A DNA stretch of 64,000 nt from Glandiceps talaboti (Eukaryota; Hemichordata; Enteropneusta; Spengelidae), in NCBI RefSeq assembly GCF_964340395.1, contig NC_135559.1, positions 3,050,501 through 3,114,500 on the forward strand, read 5' to 3'. Made by a program: the position numbers and the translations under genes. Below, in pieces: positions 1 to 11,624 of the stretch; position 1 is the stretch's first letter; every line of letters starts with the position of its first letter. The notes beneath the pieces were generated by a model, which saw only the letters and a list, made by a program, of their open reading frames with translations, was not told the origin of the DNA and did not search any database.

Positions 1-674
1 CTGTTTATCAAAATGTGTTCGCTATTATCAGCTGCCACTCGAGGGCAGTAGATCATACAATATGATATCTATTTTCAAAATATGTAATAATTATATTATT
101 CTCCTTTATATTCATTGCATGGAATTATAAACTATTCTATTATATTTAAATTTTAGAGTAATAATTGTCATATGACCATTTCTGGTAACTAAAGTAAACC
201 AAACTGCGTACAAAGAAAGATGTGACTGTGCTTCAATTCACCAACTAGTTGTTTACAAGTAACGATGTCGTGTGGTCAATTTTTCTGTCACTTTATTTTG
301 TTTTGTGAGTTTTTTATCTCCAAATATAAAGGCTGAACTTTGTGCAAAAGTGAAATATTTGAAATAGTTTACTGATGACAATGCAATTGTACATTCGGAT
401 GGGGTTGGGGGCTATGACCTCAGTGGAGACTTTTAGAAATTATTCTTTTCCACACATATTTGCTATTAGAGCTAGTTATGAGGTGGTAAGTCAGACATGT
501 CATTATTCTATGTTTATAGCTCAGTTTGCCAAGAGATAAGCTCTGATTTTAGTATAAATATATAAAATTGAACAATCAAATGACCAAAGTCAGGAATTAT
601 TTAGTTTGACAAGATATACTTGTTTGTATATTCATATCCGAATAATTGGTGAAGTAGGACTTCGTGGTGATGTG
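1..674. other. No gene seen
   Basis: AT-rich sequence. I found no convincing exon, RNA gene or repeat structure on either strand. Confidence 0.5.
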
Positions 675-1107
675 TTAAGGTAGAATGCATCTCTGGGACA
701 AATTTCCATGAAAATTATTCGTTTCAATTCACTCCAAATTTTGTACGCTTGTTCCTGGTCCTTTTGAAATTATAAAGGAATTTTGGGATTCACCATTTTG
801 TTTTCAAGGAAATCCTTTTCCCATAGAATTAACACAGTATTTGGCGGCCATATTGGATTCTATTTTCCCACACAGTTAACATAGTATTTGGTGGCCATAT
901 TGGATTCTATTTTCCCACATTAACACCGTATTTGGCGGCCATATTGGATTCTAAAATGACTAAATTTTGATATCATTTTGGCCTCTATTCCAAAACTTTG
1001 TGCGGTAACCCCAAATTTTTTCTCAAATTTTAACTGAGAATGGGTTTGTGTTTTAGTAACAAGAAAAGTTTAGAGAGTTTACTTCCCCAAGGTGCATTCT
1101 ACATTAA
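675..1107. repeat. MITE-like element with terminal inverted repeats
   Basis: The ends are inverted repeats: TTAAGGTAGAATGCA at 675 and TGCATTCTACATTAA at 1093. The interior has three tandem copies of a roughly 55-60 bp unit containing GGCCATATTGGATTCTA between about 840 and 956. A second copy lies in reverse orientation at about 47866-48107, inside an intron of the PDZ/IL-1-like gene. No coding capacity, so it is a non-autonomous DNA element. Confidence 0.65.
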
Positions 1108-1533
1108 AAAGTATTTCTAAAAAGTCTATAAAAAAAAGAGAAGAAAGTATTTTTCAATTCAGAGTATAGATAAAACATTTATCTATGATGTACATAAAAT
1201 TATGACTTGTGTAGTTCAGGAGAGCCTTGTTGTAGCAAGATATTGTTGTAATTTCAAAAAGATAATGATTTTATAAAGGAAATGAATTGCTGATACCGTT
1301 AAATTAATGAGTTTCCTAAGCCTGAGTGTTTCATTCATAGTTTCATTTCATAAATTTCACTACTTTTTGAAGTGAGTATTCCTGAGTTCAAAAGACAAAA
1401 AAAAACAGACATTAATGTATTAGGCATGCCTTGATCAGTTATGTGAATTGTACATTCTATTCAATTTCAATAAAAGGAAACCGAAAAATGATAAATAAAG
1501 ATTTTATTGTGTTTCTGTGCTGTGTTGTCTCAG

Positions 1534-1656
1534 ACAACCTACACAACATTGCCAGGAGTGGATGATTCCAGTCAATGGACTGACAGCGAAAACCTTGGCG
1601 TTTCCACAGAAATATTACAGCGAGCATGCAATGACAGTTTCACAGGAATATTATAG
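1534..1656 (+). CDS. Possible terminal exon of an upstream gene
   Basis: A pyrimidine-rich tract ending in CAG at 1531-1533 precedes an open frame of 40 codons ending in TAG at 1654-1656. The frame reads like an acidic, serine-rich C-terminal tail (for example LPGVDDSSQWTDSENLGVS). A second frame through the same DNA stays open to 1708, and part of the segment is an internal duplication, so the frame choice is uncertain. No upstream exon was found in the window and no domain is recognised. Confidence 0.22.
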   Translation, partial: TTYTTLPGVDDSSQWTDSENLGVSTEILQRACNDSFTGIL

Positions 1657-2643
1657 GAAGCATGCAATATGGCCTTGTGATGTAGTCCCAAACCTGAATG
1701 GAATGTAGTAGTAATATGTAGTTGTGTTTATGTAATTGTTTTTCGTAATAACACACCATTTTGATTTGTGACTAAACCTTATAGATATAACTTACACAGT
1801 TTATAATGTACAAACTGTCCAGAGTCAACCAAGGCAGATCAAAAGCATCATGCTAACAAACTTTGAACTGCTTGCAAATTATAAACTGTTATTCATTTGA
1901 TGATCTACAAAGCTGATGAACACTTTTGGTCATATACATATAAATGACAAAATTGACTGGCAAAGAAATGACATTTCATATAAATAACTTTATTAAAAAT
2001 ACAAAGAATGGCACTGTGGTATGTATCACTGATTACATTCTAACATTCATTTCATTTAGGGAGCCATCAGTAAAAACAAGTGTGAGAATGGGGGTCACTT
2101 TTTACAAATTTGTTCTCGGGAGGGTCTTATTTTATGCTACAGCCCAGGCCTAATTCCCCCCCCCCCTCCTCCCCCCTCTTCATCTGCACCCAGACATCCA
2201 TAAATCGCCATCTGACAGCTAGTTATGAAACCCCTGTCGGTAACTTACATTCCCCATATGCACATTGTTTTCAGAACTATAATTTTAAAGTTTGCTTCAC
2301 GTGATCATCAAGGAAGTGGGTTTATACTTCCATGATACTGTACATATGATGACGTTGAGAACAATGGTGTTGCTAAGCATTTGACACCAGCTTGACCTAC
2401 CCTAACGTGGTTGCTATGCACTCAATGGGGTCTGGTGATCTCATGAGATGCCGTGAGATGGAAGATGGTTTATTACTGAAGGCTCTCTTATTACCAAACA
2501 CTGAATTTGATTTACAATCAAGATTGCACAAAACATTTATCAAATAATCTTTAATACTTCAGTCAAACTAATCAAATCTATTTTAGCAGATTGTATTCTC
2601 TGAAAGAGCTAGATTTCAATTCCAGGTAATTGCATTAGTGTTG
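1657..2643. other. No gene seen
   Basis: Non-coding AT-rich DNA with a C/T-rich tract near 2153-2180. Short open frames here lack splice context or protein-like composition. Confidence 0.45.
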
Positions 2644-3036
2644 GGCCAAATAAAAAAAGTTGTTTGGTTCCAGTAACCCGACCCCCACCTAGTTTTTCAC
2701 GCTGACCCCCAATTTTTTTTTTACGTATTCAAGAAAAATAGTAATAAAATCGCAAAAAATTGTTTAAGTCTAGCAAGAAATAGTGGGTGCAGAAACTGAC
2801 ATCAAGTTAAAAAGACAATTGAATATAGAACTATTCTTCCAATCTGTAATGGCTGTACATCTGATAGGAAGAAATAAATAACACAGAGACCAATGGAAAA
2901 CAATGGAAAACAATGGAAAACCTGAACTAGGCACTCGCACATGAAAAAAAAAATATAATAAAATAAAATTTAAAAAATCTACCTACCCACCTATTTTAAA
3001 ATTGAATGTAATTGGAATCACACATTTTTTTATGCC
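2644..3036. repeat. MITE-like element, family E, copy 1
   Basis: Begins with GGCCAAATAAAAAAAG and a motif close to GTGTGTTTCCGATAACCYGACC. It ends with the inverted counterpart (GGAATCACACA, a T run, ATGCC). The same terminal motif recurs at 3049, 17490 and, inverted, at 53048. It is AT-rich and non-coding. Confidence 0.55.
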
Positions 3037-3048
3037 TTATCTTAATAA

Positions 3049-3468
3049 AGCCAAATAAAAAAAAATAGTGTGTTTCCAATAACCTGACCAACCCTAGTTT
3101 AAGTCATTGACCCTAAACATTCAAAAAGGACAATTTACTTCTATTTCACTGTAGGTTTTCTTACCAAAGTATCTTTGGTTACTTTTTTTACAATCACATT
3201 CCAGAGAGAAACAATGTCATTTCAGTCTATAACAGCACAGTCTGCATATTGTGTTTGTCTATTTCTGAATCACATAATTGTCTTTATTTACTTCTTTTAC
3301 ACCTCATCAACTGTCATGGAAGTATTTTGACCAACGAGTATCTTGTCTTTGGGTCGAAGTAATTTTTTAAAAATTCAATATAAAATAAAATATAATCCCA
3401 ATCTAGGCTATGTACCTATCCTATTTTCTGAAGTCATGTGATCAGAAACAATTTTTTTTATTTTTGCC
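3049..3468. repeat. MITE-like element, family E, copy 2
   Basis: Sits directly beside copy 1 in the same orientation. It carries the internal segment TTTTCTTACCAAAGTATCTT, also seen in diverged form near 17611. It ends with the inverted terminal motif (GTCATGTGATCAGAAACA, then a T-rich stretch and GCC). Confidence 0.6.
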
Positions 3469-3569
3469 TAAAGATTATAAGTATTCTTTTATTCTGTACC
3501 AACTTTTTCTATAGCTGTACCAACCAACCCAATTTTACATTTTAACCCCTAATCTGGAGTGATCCTTTA

Positions 3570-3909
3570 TAGTGGCCATATGGATGAGAATTTGGTATTT
3601 ATTTTTGATTTTTATTTGATAAAACAGCTTCACCATGTTTTTCTACTTGAAAAAATAATATGAAATAACATATACAAAGTTCATGTTCACATCTTGATAA
3701 ACGACAAAACATTAAACAATGTGTAAAATGTTTGTTATTGCACGTACAATAACAAACTTTTTACACTTTTTGCAATGTATTGAGTAATGAACATGGACTT
3801 GGTATATGTTATTTCACATTATATTTTCAAATAGAAAAACATAGTGAAGCTGTTTTATCAAATAAAAATCCAAAATAAATACCAAATTCTCATCCATATG
3901 GCCACTTTA
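3570..3909. repeat. Fold-back MITE, family G, copy 1
   Basis: A 340 bp inverted-repeat element. The left end AGTGGCCATATGGATGAGAA pairs with the right end TTCTCATCCATATGGCCACT, and the arms stay complementary for about 80 bp. Further copies lie at 31351-31677 and 48393-48728. This copy ends 46 bp beyond the stop codon of the first AIFM2-like gene, so it probably lies in that gene's 3' UTR. On the minus strand it supplies AATAAA-type signals near 3595-3612. Confidence 0.75.
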
Positions 3910-3955
3910 ACCAGAATACAAAAGAGTAACAAGACTACTTGATAACAATGTATTT

Positions 3956-6900
3956 TTACTCCTTTATTTTTAAGCCCCAGTCATTGTAAAACTTTTTAAG
4001 GAACATATCTTCACTTTTAATCTTTTTACTCATCCAGGAACCAAAAACCATTGATCCACTCTGGAAAACACCGCCATTACGACCAATGCTTACAACCATT
4101 AGAGTTCCAGCTGGAATGGAAGAAGAATTACACATATGACAATATGGATTAGAAAGGGGTATTTATTTTGGATATTGATTAATAAAACAAATTTATTACT
4201 TTTCCTATATATGGCTTATTGAGGAACCTCCGAGCATACCAACCTGAGAGAATTGTGGGTAGGATATTACAGCGTGATGAAGTGACAGATGCATGCACAG
4301 ACTGGACGTGATGTATTTATTACTTGTATGTGTCTACTAACCTGGTTTGTACAGTTTTTTCTCTTTCCCGTGAGCTATACGCAACAAGTTTTTGGCTACA
4401 ATTTCACCATGCTTCTCAGCATTGTGTGCCATTTTGGTTTCTTTCACATCAGTACAGTCACCAACTGCATAAATATTGTTGTAACCTTTGACCTGTAAGT
4501 ATTCATTGACCTTTAGTTGACCCAGCTCATTCATTATATCACCTGTTAATAGAAACACAAATATATGATTTTTCAAAATAAGGTGTTTCCCTTACCTATA
4601 CTTATGTTTCAACTGATTTAAATTTTCTCAAATTTAGATGAAAATTTTGCATGAGAGCTGTATAGAGAGTTGTCGGTGGCCAAATGGTTAAACCACTTGC
4701 CTCTTACCACTGCGGTCGGGGTTCGAACCCCATTCAGGGTTCAATTAAATTTACCACGCTGTAAGTAAGAAGAGTGTCGTTCAGTTTGACTCTACCGAAC
4801 AACGCAGGTTTTCTCCGGGTACTCCGGTTTCCTCCTGCATTAACACTGAACCCATGAAGGATGGCCCTTACTGGACTTCTTGGGAGACAAGTGTTTATAT
4901 ACTTAAAGAACTATCCAGTATAAATAAAGATTATTATTATATTTTTTTTCCTCTACTATGCCTTCAACTGTTCAACATGTTAACATTCAAATTTTATGGA
5001 AAATCTGCTTCAAATTTTGCTCCTAAAATTCCCAATACTGGAGGGTTTAATCTTTGCATCAGTATTAATCCATCAATTAATTGATTGATCAAATAGAGTT
5101 TTATATCGTATCAGACTCAAAAATAATAGTTCTCTCTGTTTAACTTTGCCAAAAAAGGGTCAATCCACATCGAAAGCTTATTTGAACAGATGCGTCTTTT
5201 AGTTTGTTTTTTATACTGACTCACCTAGACTTTCATGATATGCAGATGAGTTGACCTTTGCCCCTGTACACTTCAGCATGAGGTCAGAATCAATTTCATT
5301 GCCTTTGCTTGTCAGAACTTTGAAGAGTTGGTCTGTATGACCTTGTGGTAATTCATCCAAATTACTCACTCTTTCCCCTGTAGATGAGATATAAAATAAA
5401 AAAATGTACAGCTTTGATCAATAAAAAGAAGTACCCCACAGCAGGAGTTAGTGGATAATGTGGGGGAGGGAGAGATAGCTTTGTATTAATGTATATTTTT
5501 AGCATATTCATTGTGTTATAACAGTGCTAAACCCTATGGGTATGCAAAGTACAGATGCAGTAAATATGCTTATCAGAAAAACAAAAGATTTCACAGTTTG
5601 GCCACTAGGAGTGCTGTTCAGAGGCAATTTTTAGCCCAGAATTGAGGGCCTGATAGTTGAATACTTTGGTGTCCTTGGTAAAAATCATCATATCTCGGTG
5701 TTTCACAAGAAAACTTGGTTGCATTCTAAAGCAACAATTACAAGGAATGTTGGGTACATCAAGCACAAAACTTTTTTTTTCATTGACACACAAGAGAGAC
5801 GGTATTTATAAGTTGTTTGTTAGAAGAGTAAAGTTTTGTCAATGCTTACCTAAACAGACTTTGACTCCAAGATTTTGTAACTGTTTCATCATTCCTTTCT
5901 GTGCTTTTTGTGTTAGAGCTGAATCTACTAGTATCTCTTGTGAGTGGATAAGTGTTACTTGTTTGCCTTTGAATTCAGTAGCTATGTCACCTGCTAATTC
6001 CACACCAACAGCTCCACCTCCAACCACTACGATACTTTTAGATGCTTTAATCTGAAAATTGGTCATAAAATGTACATAGTGGAAATATTGATGAAAAACA
6101 TTGCTCAGTTTAATTTTTTCTGACAATACTGATGTTTGTACTTTTTCTTTTTCCATTCATCTGTGTATTTATCTCATGTTGTGTTAAGTTATTCATTTTA
6201 TATTGCATATCTTCAACATTTCCTACTCATTGTTGATCAACTTTACTAAATTTTACTATTTAAACAAAGCAAATGAATGTATAGAGAGTAAATATACTTG
6301 GGTAATATTTTTATTGAAAAGAAAATTGAATCAAGTATTCTTCAAATAATTATTTAATTTAATATTTAATGTGATAAATCTGAAGAAAAAAATCTTGTTG
6401 ATGATAAGAATGCATGTTTACCAAGATTAGAATTACAGCTAGGAAGAATCAAAGTTTGGCATGAACATGAAAACAGCGCCCTCTTTGCTAGTGTGTTATA
6501 TCAGTGTTTTTCCCATGTCTGATCCGTACCTCACTTATGACTTTATCATACATCGTAATGGCTTCTTGAGTGTCTGTATCCATGGTAACCTTACCAGGAA
6601 ATGGCCCAGTTGTTCCTGTAGCCAATACTAAGTGTGTATACCGTAGTGTTTGCCCATCTTGCAGCGTAACGGTACTATTGGATGTGTCTATACCAGTTAC
6701 AACACCTTGTTTAAAATTTTCACCAATCAACTCAGAATATGGTATAAAAGTGACACTGGCAACACCTGAAGACAAAACAGTTCAAAATAACGATGGATGA
6801 GTGGTTCGATGGTATTTATCTTACTCAAAAACTCACATTATTGAATCAATACATATAGCTTTTTAAGATGATAGGTTGGGGGGGGGGACCAGGGGGTCCA

Positions 6901-7468
6901 TCTTTACAATCATACACATCAGATTCAACAACAGCTCTAGTTGCTACCATATCGTCATAGTGTATTATATAACGAAGTTACGAATTCTCAAAATATTCCA
7001 ACAATAGAAAACGAGTTTGATGTAATTTACATATTAAATTCAATACATCTGGTTCAATGACAGCTCTAGTTGCTGTTATATTGCAGTGTAATATCTTCCA
7101 TCGATTACAAAGTATTTTAACCAATAGAAAATGAGCTTGGTGTAATTTACATATTAAATTCCTACATACCTGGTTCAACCACAGCTCTGGTTGCTGCTAT
7201 ATTATAGTGTAATCTCTTCCATCGATTACAAAGTATTTTAACCAATAGAAAATGAGCTTGGTGTAATTTACATATTAAATTCCTACACACCTGGTTCAAC
7301 CGCAGCTCTGGTTGCTGCTATATTATAGTGTATTCCATCTCGTCCATCTATCACAGTGAAGTTGGCTTTCCCCTTCAGGTTCTTGGCTACCCCCAATCCA
7401 CCAAATCCACCACCAACAATCACCACGTGAGATTCTGGAGTAAGATGAACGGACTTACCACTACCCAT
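3956..7468 (-). CDS. AIFM2: AIFM2/FSP1-like NAD(P)H:quinone oxidoreductase, paralogue 1
   Basis: Complete gene of six coding exons: 7468-7291, 6765-6530, 6051-5850, 5377-5225, 4542-4342 and 4110-3956. All have GT-AG borders and total 1125 nt (374 aa); human AIFM2 is 373 aa. An N-terminal FAD-binding GGGFGG lies near residue 20, a second nucleotide-binding GGGAVGVELAG near 149, and the FAD motif NIYAVGDC near 279-286. The protein starts MGS, the N-myristoylation context used by vertebrate FSP1 for membrane targeting. The C-terminal IGRNGG matches the conserved end of the family. Family members reduce ubiquinone and vitamin K at membranes and protect against lipid peroxidation; that role is inferred here. 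A splice acceptor (CTTACAG) about 34 nt upstream of the ATG suggests a 5' UTR intron. Intron 4 contains a SINE and intron 1 contains decayed copies of the end of exon 1. Confidence 0.93.
4664..4938 (+). repeat. tRNA-derived SINE
   Basis: The head contains RNA polymerase III promoter boxes: an A-box-like TGGCCAAATGGTTAA at about 4677 and a B box GGTTCGAACCCC at about 4720. A conserved body follows, including TTTCTCCGGGTACTCCGG near 4809, and an AAT/ATT-rich tail. It sits in intron 4 of the first AIFM2-like gene, antisense to it. Confidence 0.8.
6918..7281 (-). repeat. Three decayed tandem copies of the 3' end of AIFM2 exon 1
   Basis: Segments at about 6918, 7051 and 7171 repeat, with a period near 120 bp, the last 50 or so bases of coding exon 1 plus its donor site and the start of the intron. 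The nearest copy keeps a good donor (CCAG|GTATGT); the farther ones have lost it. Relative to the true exon the copies lack about 4 nt, so they are out of frame, and no acceptor serves them. They look like non-functional partial exon duplications. Confidence 0.75.
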
Positions 7469-7656
7469 TCTATCTATCTAGCTATCTATCAATCAATTAC
7501 CTGTAAGACGAAAAGTATGTTCAAATATTTCCTTTTTTTAATAACTTTAACAAATAATACATCACACTAACTTAAAATATTCTGTTGATAAATCTGACAG
7601 TTTTACATCTCGTAACCTGAGAGAAAGTCACGCTAGCAAAATCAACACTGGACTGG

Positions 7657-7843
7657 ACCCTAACTAGTCTGGTCCCCTGCCCCCTTTCTACCGCTGCTGG
7701 CGCTACACTCACGAAAGGAGTCAGGTATGGGCCGCCATTTTTGTCAAGATCCTGACAAAAATGGCGGCCCATACCTGACTCCTTTCGTGAGTGTAGCGCC
7801 AGCAGCGGTAGAAAGGGGGCAGGGGACCAGACTAGACCCTAAC
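7657..7843. mobile_element. Perfect palindromic fold-back element with 8 bp target-site duplication
   Basis: Arms at 7664-7746 and 7753-7835 are exact reverse complements over 83 bp, separated by a 6 bp spacer. ACCCTAAC flanks the unit at 7657-7664 and 7836-7843, consistent with an 8 bp target-site duplication of the hAT type. Two mirror-image open frames in the arms are by-products of the palindrome. Perfect arm identity implies a recent insertion or recent arm correction. Confidence 0.8.
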
Positions 7844-7845
7844 GT

Positions 7846-7921
7846 CGGTTACCAAGACTCTCGCCGCTGGGGGCGCTGCCTACGAGACCTCCACAGCGGT
7901 GAGAGTCTAGCTAGGTAACCG
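7846..7921. repeat. Short hairpin element, family H1
   Basis: The inverted ends CGGTTACCAAGACTCTC and GAGAGTCTAGCTAGGTAACCG form an imperfect hairpin. A related hairpin lies at 13566-13634 in an intron of the second AIFM2-like gene. This copy directly follows the target-site duplication of the palindromic element. Confidence 0.55.
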
Positions 7922-8546
7922 AGACTCAGTGACATTAGATCCGTGATATGCAGCCCGGGTATGCTGCCTCACTAGACTTCTTAGCAGACAAGTACTAGCC
8001 CAAATTTGACAGTTGAAGACTTCCACATTAGATATACATTATTATATACTTTATTCCTCACACAATAGTACACTTGCTTGTTGAAATAGCCATGATTTTA
8101 TATCAACTTGGACCGACCAAGTAGTATACTGTATAGCTATGAATTAAGAAGGAGGCTTTATTCCACTTTTATGATGTACTTTCAATGATTACTTAAGACG
8201 AACTATTCACAATTTAGTCGAACTAGTTAACAAAGGCGATCCATCTACTTGCCCGTCCGCGGCTGTAAGTTCGGTTAGATAATTTATAACCCGTAGAATG
8301 TAAACAATGTACTTTTGTTTGAAAGACGGACCTTGAAATCCGGTATGAAATATACGTATCCGGGTTGAAAGTATACGATGTTGAAAACAATTTCACGTGT
8401 CGGTGTTTGCTTCCGTGTTGCTTTGTTATCGGGAAAACGTTAACGCAAAACGATACGGTATCCAACTCCACTTTCCAAAGTAATCAACACTTTTTCTTTA
8501 CATCGTAAAAGTGATAGCTAAAACCTCGCAACCGCACTGCAGTTAG

Positions 8547-8614
8547 ACTGTAAGATAGGTCATGTTGTTACGCCCTATCAGGTTGATAGCGTGGTACGAA
8601 TGTACCTTACAGAC
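8547..8614. repeat. Short hairpin element, family H2, copy 1
   Basis: Left end GACTGTAAGATAGGTC and right end GTACCTTACAGAC form an imperfect inverted repeat. Related copies lie at 22819-22914 and, as a half copy, at about 30586-30640. Confidence 0.5.
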
Positions 8615-9456
8615 TACACTGCAGCAAGATCGATCGATGAAAGACGATCGAGCGAATGTGTCTGAGGCTGGGGTCTAAGCCGGGGGTCTAAGTGTCTGCT
8701 TCTATACTAGTATGTATGCCATTCTACCACCAATTGCAAATGAATAAAGCAGGTCACAGTAACAATTATTACACGAAGTAAATAGTCAGTAAATACAGTA
8801 TATGTAGTAAAATGTAAAATATATCAACAATGGACGTCCGCGAAACGGACGTTCGAAATGACTGAAACCGGGTATTTTAAAGTGTTGGTCATTGCTACAT
8901 GAACTACTACATGCACATCAGCTATTGTTGTTTTTAGTTACGTAGTACAGTTTGACGTAATGTGACCAATTTAGAACAGAGCAAAATTAAACCTGGCCAA
9001 CAACTGAATTACAGATAATTATGTCACCCATCGCGCTTCTCTGTTACGTAATATGATCGATACTGCAATAAAAAACTAATCAAGCGACTGTGATACACAA
9101 AAGCTAATATATAACGTAAAGTTCAGAGTCAAGCTATAGCTAGCTCTATCGGCTGAGAAACTAACAAACCAAAATTGTAGCAGTATATTTAACATATCGA
9201 GGTTACAATAAATTCAAGCGTCACAAAATAGACAAACATTCATTACAAATATATCATTATCGATAATTTTAAATGACGATGTATTGCAAATCTACACTAT
9301 AAGCAAATATGCCTACCCACCTTTCAGATAGTTGTAAGTAGCGACTGTTAACTAGTCATGTAGTGATGTATATCACCTTGTCGGAGAAAGTAGACACTAC
9401 AACGCAACAACGTTATTTGTGCTGAAGTGTCTTCACAACACTTCGTGCTTTACCTA

Positions 9457-9464
9457 TGACGTCA
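9457..9464. promoter_or_regulatory. Candidate CRE (TGACGTCA) upstream of the first AIFM2-like gene
   Basis: A perfect palindromic CREB/ATF site, with a half-site TGACGTTC at 9471. It lies in a relatively CpG-containing stretch about 2 kb upstream of the AIFM2-like start codon. A donor-like CTGAAAG|GTGGGT on the minus strand near 9321 could close a 5' UTR exon here. Promoter function is inferred. Confidence 0.35.
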
Positions 9465-9950
9465 GGCTCATGACGTTCTGTACTCAACTGTTGAGCTTCT
9501 CAAAACACGGTATCTTTGATCTCTCACCTGGTACAGACACAGACATATACGGTTGAACATAGGTGGCGCTGTTGTGAGCTACCGGAGTGATCAGGGAGTG
9601 ATCTCGTGATCTCGCTAACTACTTGACAATATTTTATCATTCTCGCAAACCAGCATCGAAAAATCACTAATTATGCAAATCAACCATTACGATTATAAGC
9701 TACATCAACAAACTGAATAGATGTTTTTGAGATGTCTTTTTTTTCTGCATTTTAAAATGTACTCACAGTATTCTACTGAATCGATGTATAGTTAACCATC
9801 ACTTGCATTTGACTGAACTAAACCTGGTACTAGGATCTAATGGTATCGATGCCATTTATGATATGTATTTAAAAATGTACAAGAACTCCCTACTATGCAA
9901 TCAACAGTTCTGAGGATACCAGAATTCTGGTATTTGTGTGAACACAAATT

Positions 9951-10296
9951 GAGTAGAGTAGAAAATTGTAGAGTAGAGTAGAGTAGAGTAGAGTAGAGTA
10001 GAGTAGAGTAGAGTAGAGTAGAGTAGAGTAGAGTAGAGTAGAGTAGAGTAGAGTAGAGTAGAGTGGAGTAGAGTGGAGTAGAGTGGAGTAGAGTGGAGTG
10101 GAGTGGAGTGGAGTGGAGTGGAGTGGAGTGGAGTGGAGTAGAGTGGAGTAGAGTAGAGTAGAGTAGAGTAGAGTAGAGTAGAGTAGAGTAGAGTAGAGTA
10201 GAGTAGAGTAGAGTTGACTAGAGTGGAGTAGAGTAGAGTAGGATAGAGTAGAGTAGAGTAGAGTAGAGTAGAGTAGAGTAGAGTAGAGTAGAGTAG
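9951..10296. repeat. Pentanucleotide microsatellite (GAGTA/GAGTG)n
   Basis: About 345 bp of GAGTA units with a central block of GAGTG variants, followed by a C-rich tract. The same unit recurs at 62819-63100. Confidence 0.95.
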
Positions 10297-11624
10297 CCCC
10301 CCCCCCTTTCCACCCCCTCTCTTCTTCCTCCCGTAGTACATGACAAAAATAGTCATTAATTATTTGTACAATGATTTATTTATGTTACACTGAAACGTAA
10401 TGAATATTTAATAACATTTAAATAAGGTTTACATATTTGGAGACAATAAAGTAATCAAATAATAACATTATGTTTATATGCTTATTTAATCTATCTTATT
10501 TCAGTCGTCTTCACGTAATCCCAAGCTTGATACGTGTAAGAAAGTAAATATTTTAGATCAATAATTCTGTCAAGCTATCCACTTATCCCTTCTCAGCCAA
10601 TAATTCAAAGTTTATAAAGTTTTGATAAAACTCACTTTACTTTAAATATGAATCTTAATTTTTTTTTAAAAATCATATGAGGTGATGTATGAGTCATGAC
10701 GATGCAAAATTAAAGGTAACCTAACTATACTCAAATTAATAATAATCCATGCTAATAGTTAGAATTTGAACTTTAATTTATTCTAAATATAACTCCTCAG
10801 ATCAGAAATAAAATAAAAACTCCCCTTAAATGTAGGTTTAAATAACGTTCTCAGAGACACTTGACATCAGCCTTGAAATGTTGAGGTGGAGAGCAAATTG
10901 TTCACTTGACGTAACCATGGTTACTGTTACATGTTTTGCTTTACATTGTAGACATTCCGATCAACATAAAGAGTGCACAGTATCGTTTCTGTGGTATTCA
11001 TTCAACAGTAGGATGGATATTAGAGCAATGCCCATGGTTACTATCATTATGCTAATAATATGTACATTTTATAATATTTATAGTTATACAAATATAAAGA
11101 TGACAAATCAGAACTTAATTATATTCTAAAGTAACGTTAACAATAATTATTCAAATACATTTTGATATTAATCATTCCATGTAAATCTCAAACTAAAATG
11201 ACGATTAATTGTGCCATACTACATATAGTATATTTAATACTATGCGATCAGTAACCTCTGTATGTTTACTGGTTATTCACACTGTAACGTTGCAAACTAT
11301 ACTATACCTAGATATCTAATGCCCTTTAACTTTACATAAATTATAATTTTGTATATTTTTGTCAATCAACGCCAGATTACATTGGTGCACTCTCATCACA
11401 TAGCCATAATCAATTGAAGACAGCCCTCCCTTGACACTTGTACATGGTACACACGTCATTTCCCTTCTCGCGAGACTACCACATCTGGGTTCTCCCACGA
11501 AAATGATAAATGTTTGCCATTTTCCGGTCAATTTTGCCAGTTTTTGGGTCTCTCTCTCAGATGTATTAAGCTGGTGCAGCATGGTTTTAGGAAGGGGCGT
11601 AGAGTTGTCTCCAACTGCTACCAA
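10297..11624. other. No gene seen; region downstream of AIFM2 paralogue 2
   Basis: AT-rich DNA between the two AIFM2-like genes. It may contain the 3' UTR of the second gene; a minus-strand AATAAA occurs near 10778. No exon was recognised. Confidence 0.4.

Noticed and set aside
7572-7918. Two near-identical frames sharing NGGPYLTPFVSVAPAAVERG on opposite strands
   Set aside because: Mirror images created by the perfect palindrome.
9901-10356. 151-codon LLYSTLLYST frame
   Set aside because: Translation of the GAGTA microsatellite.
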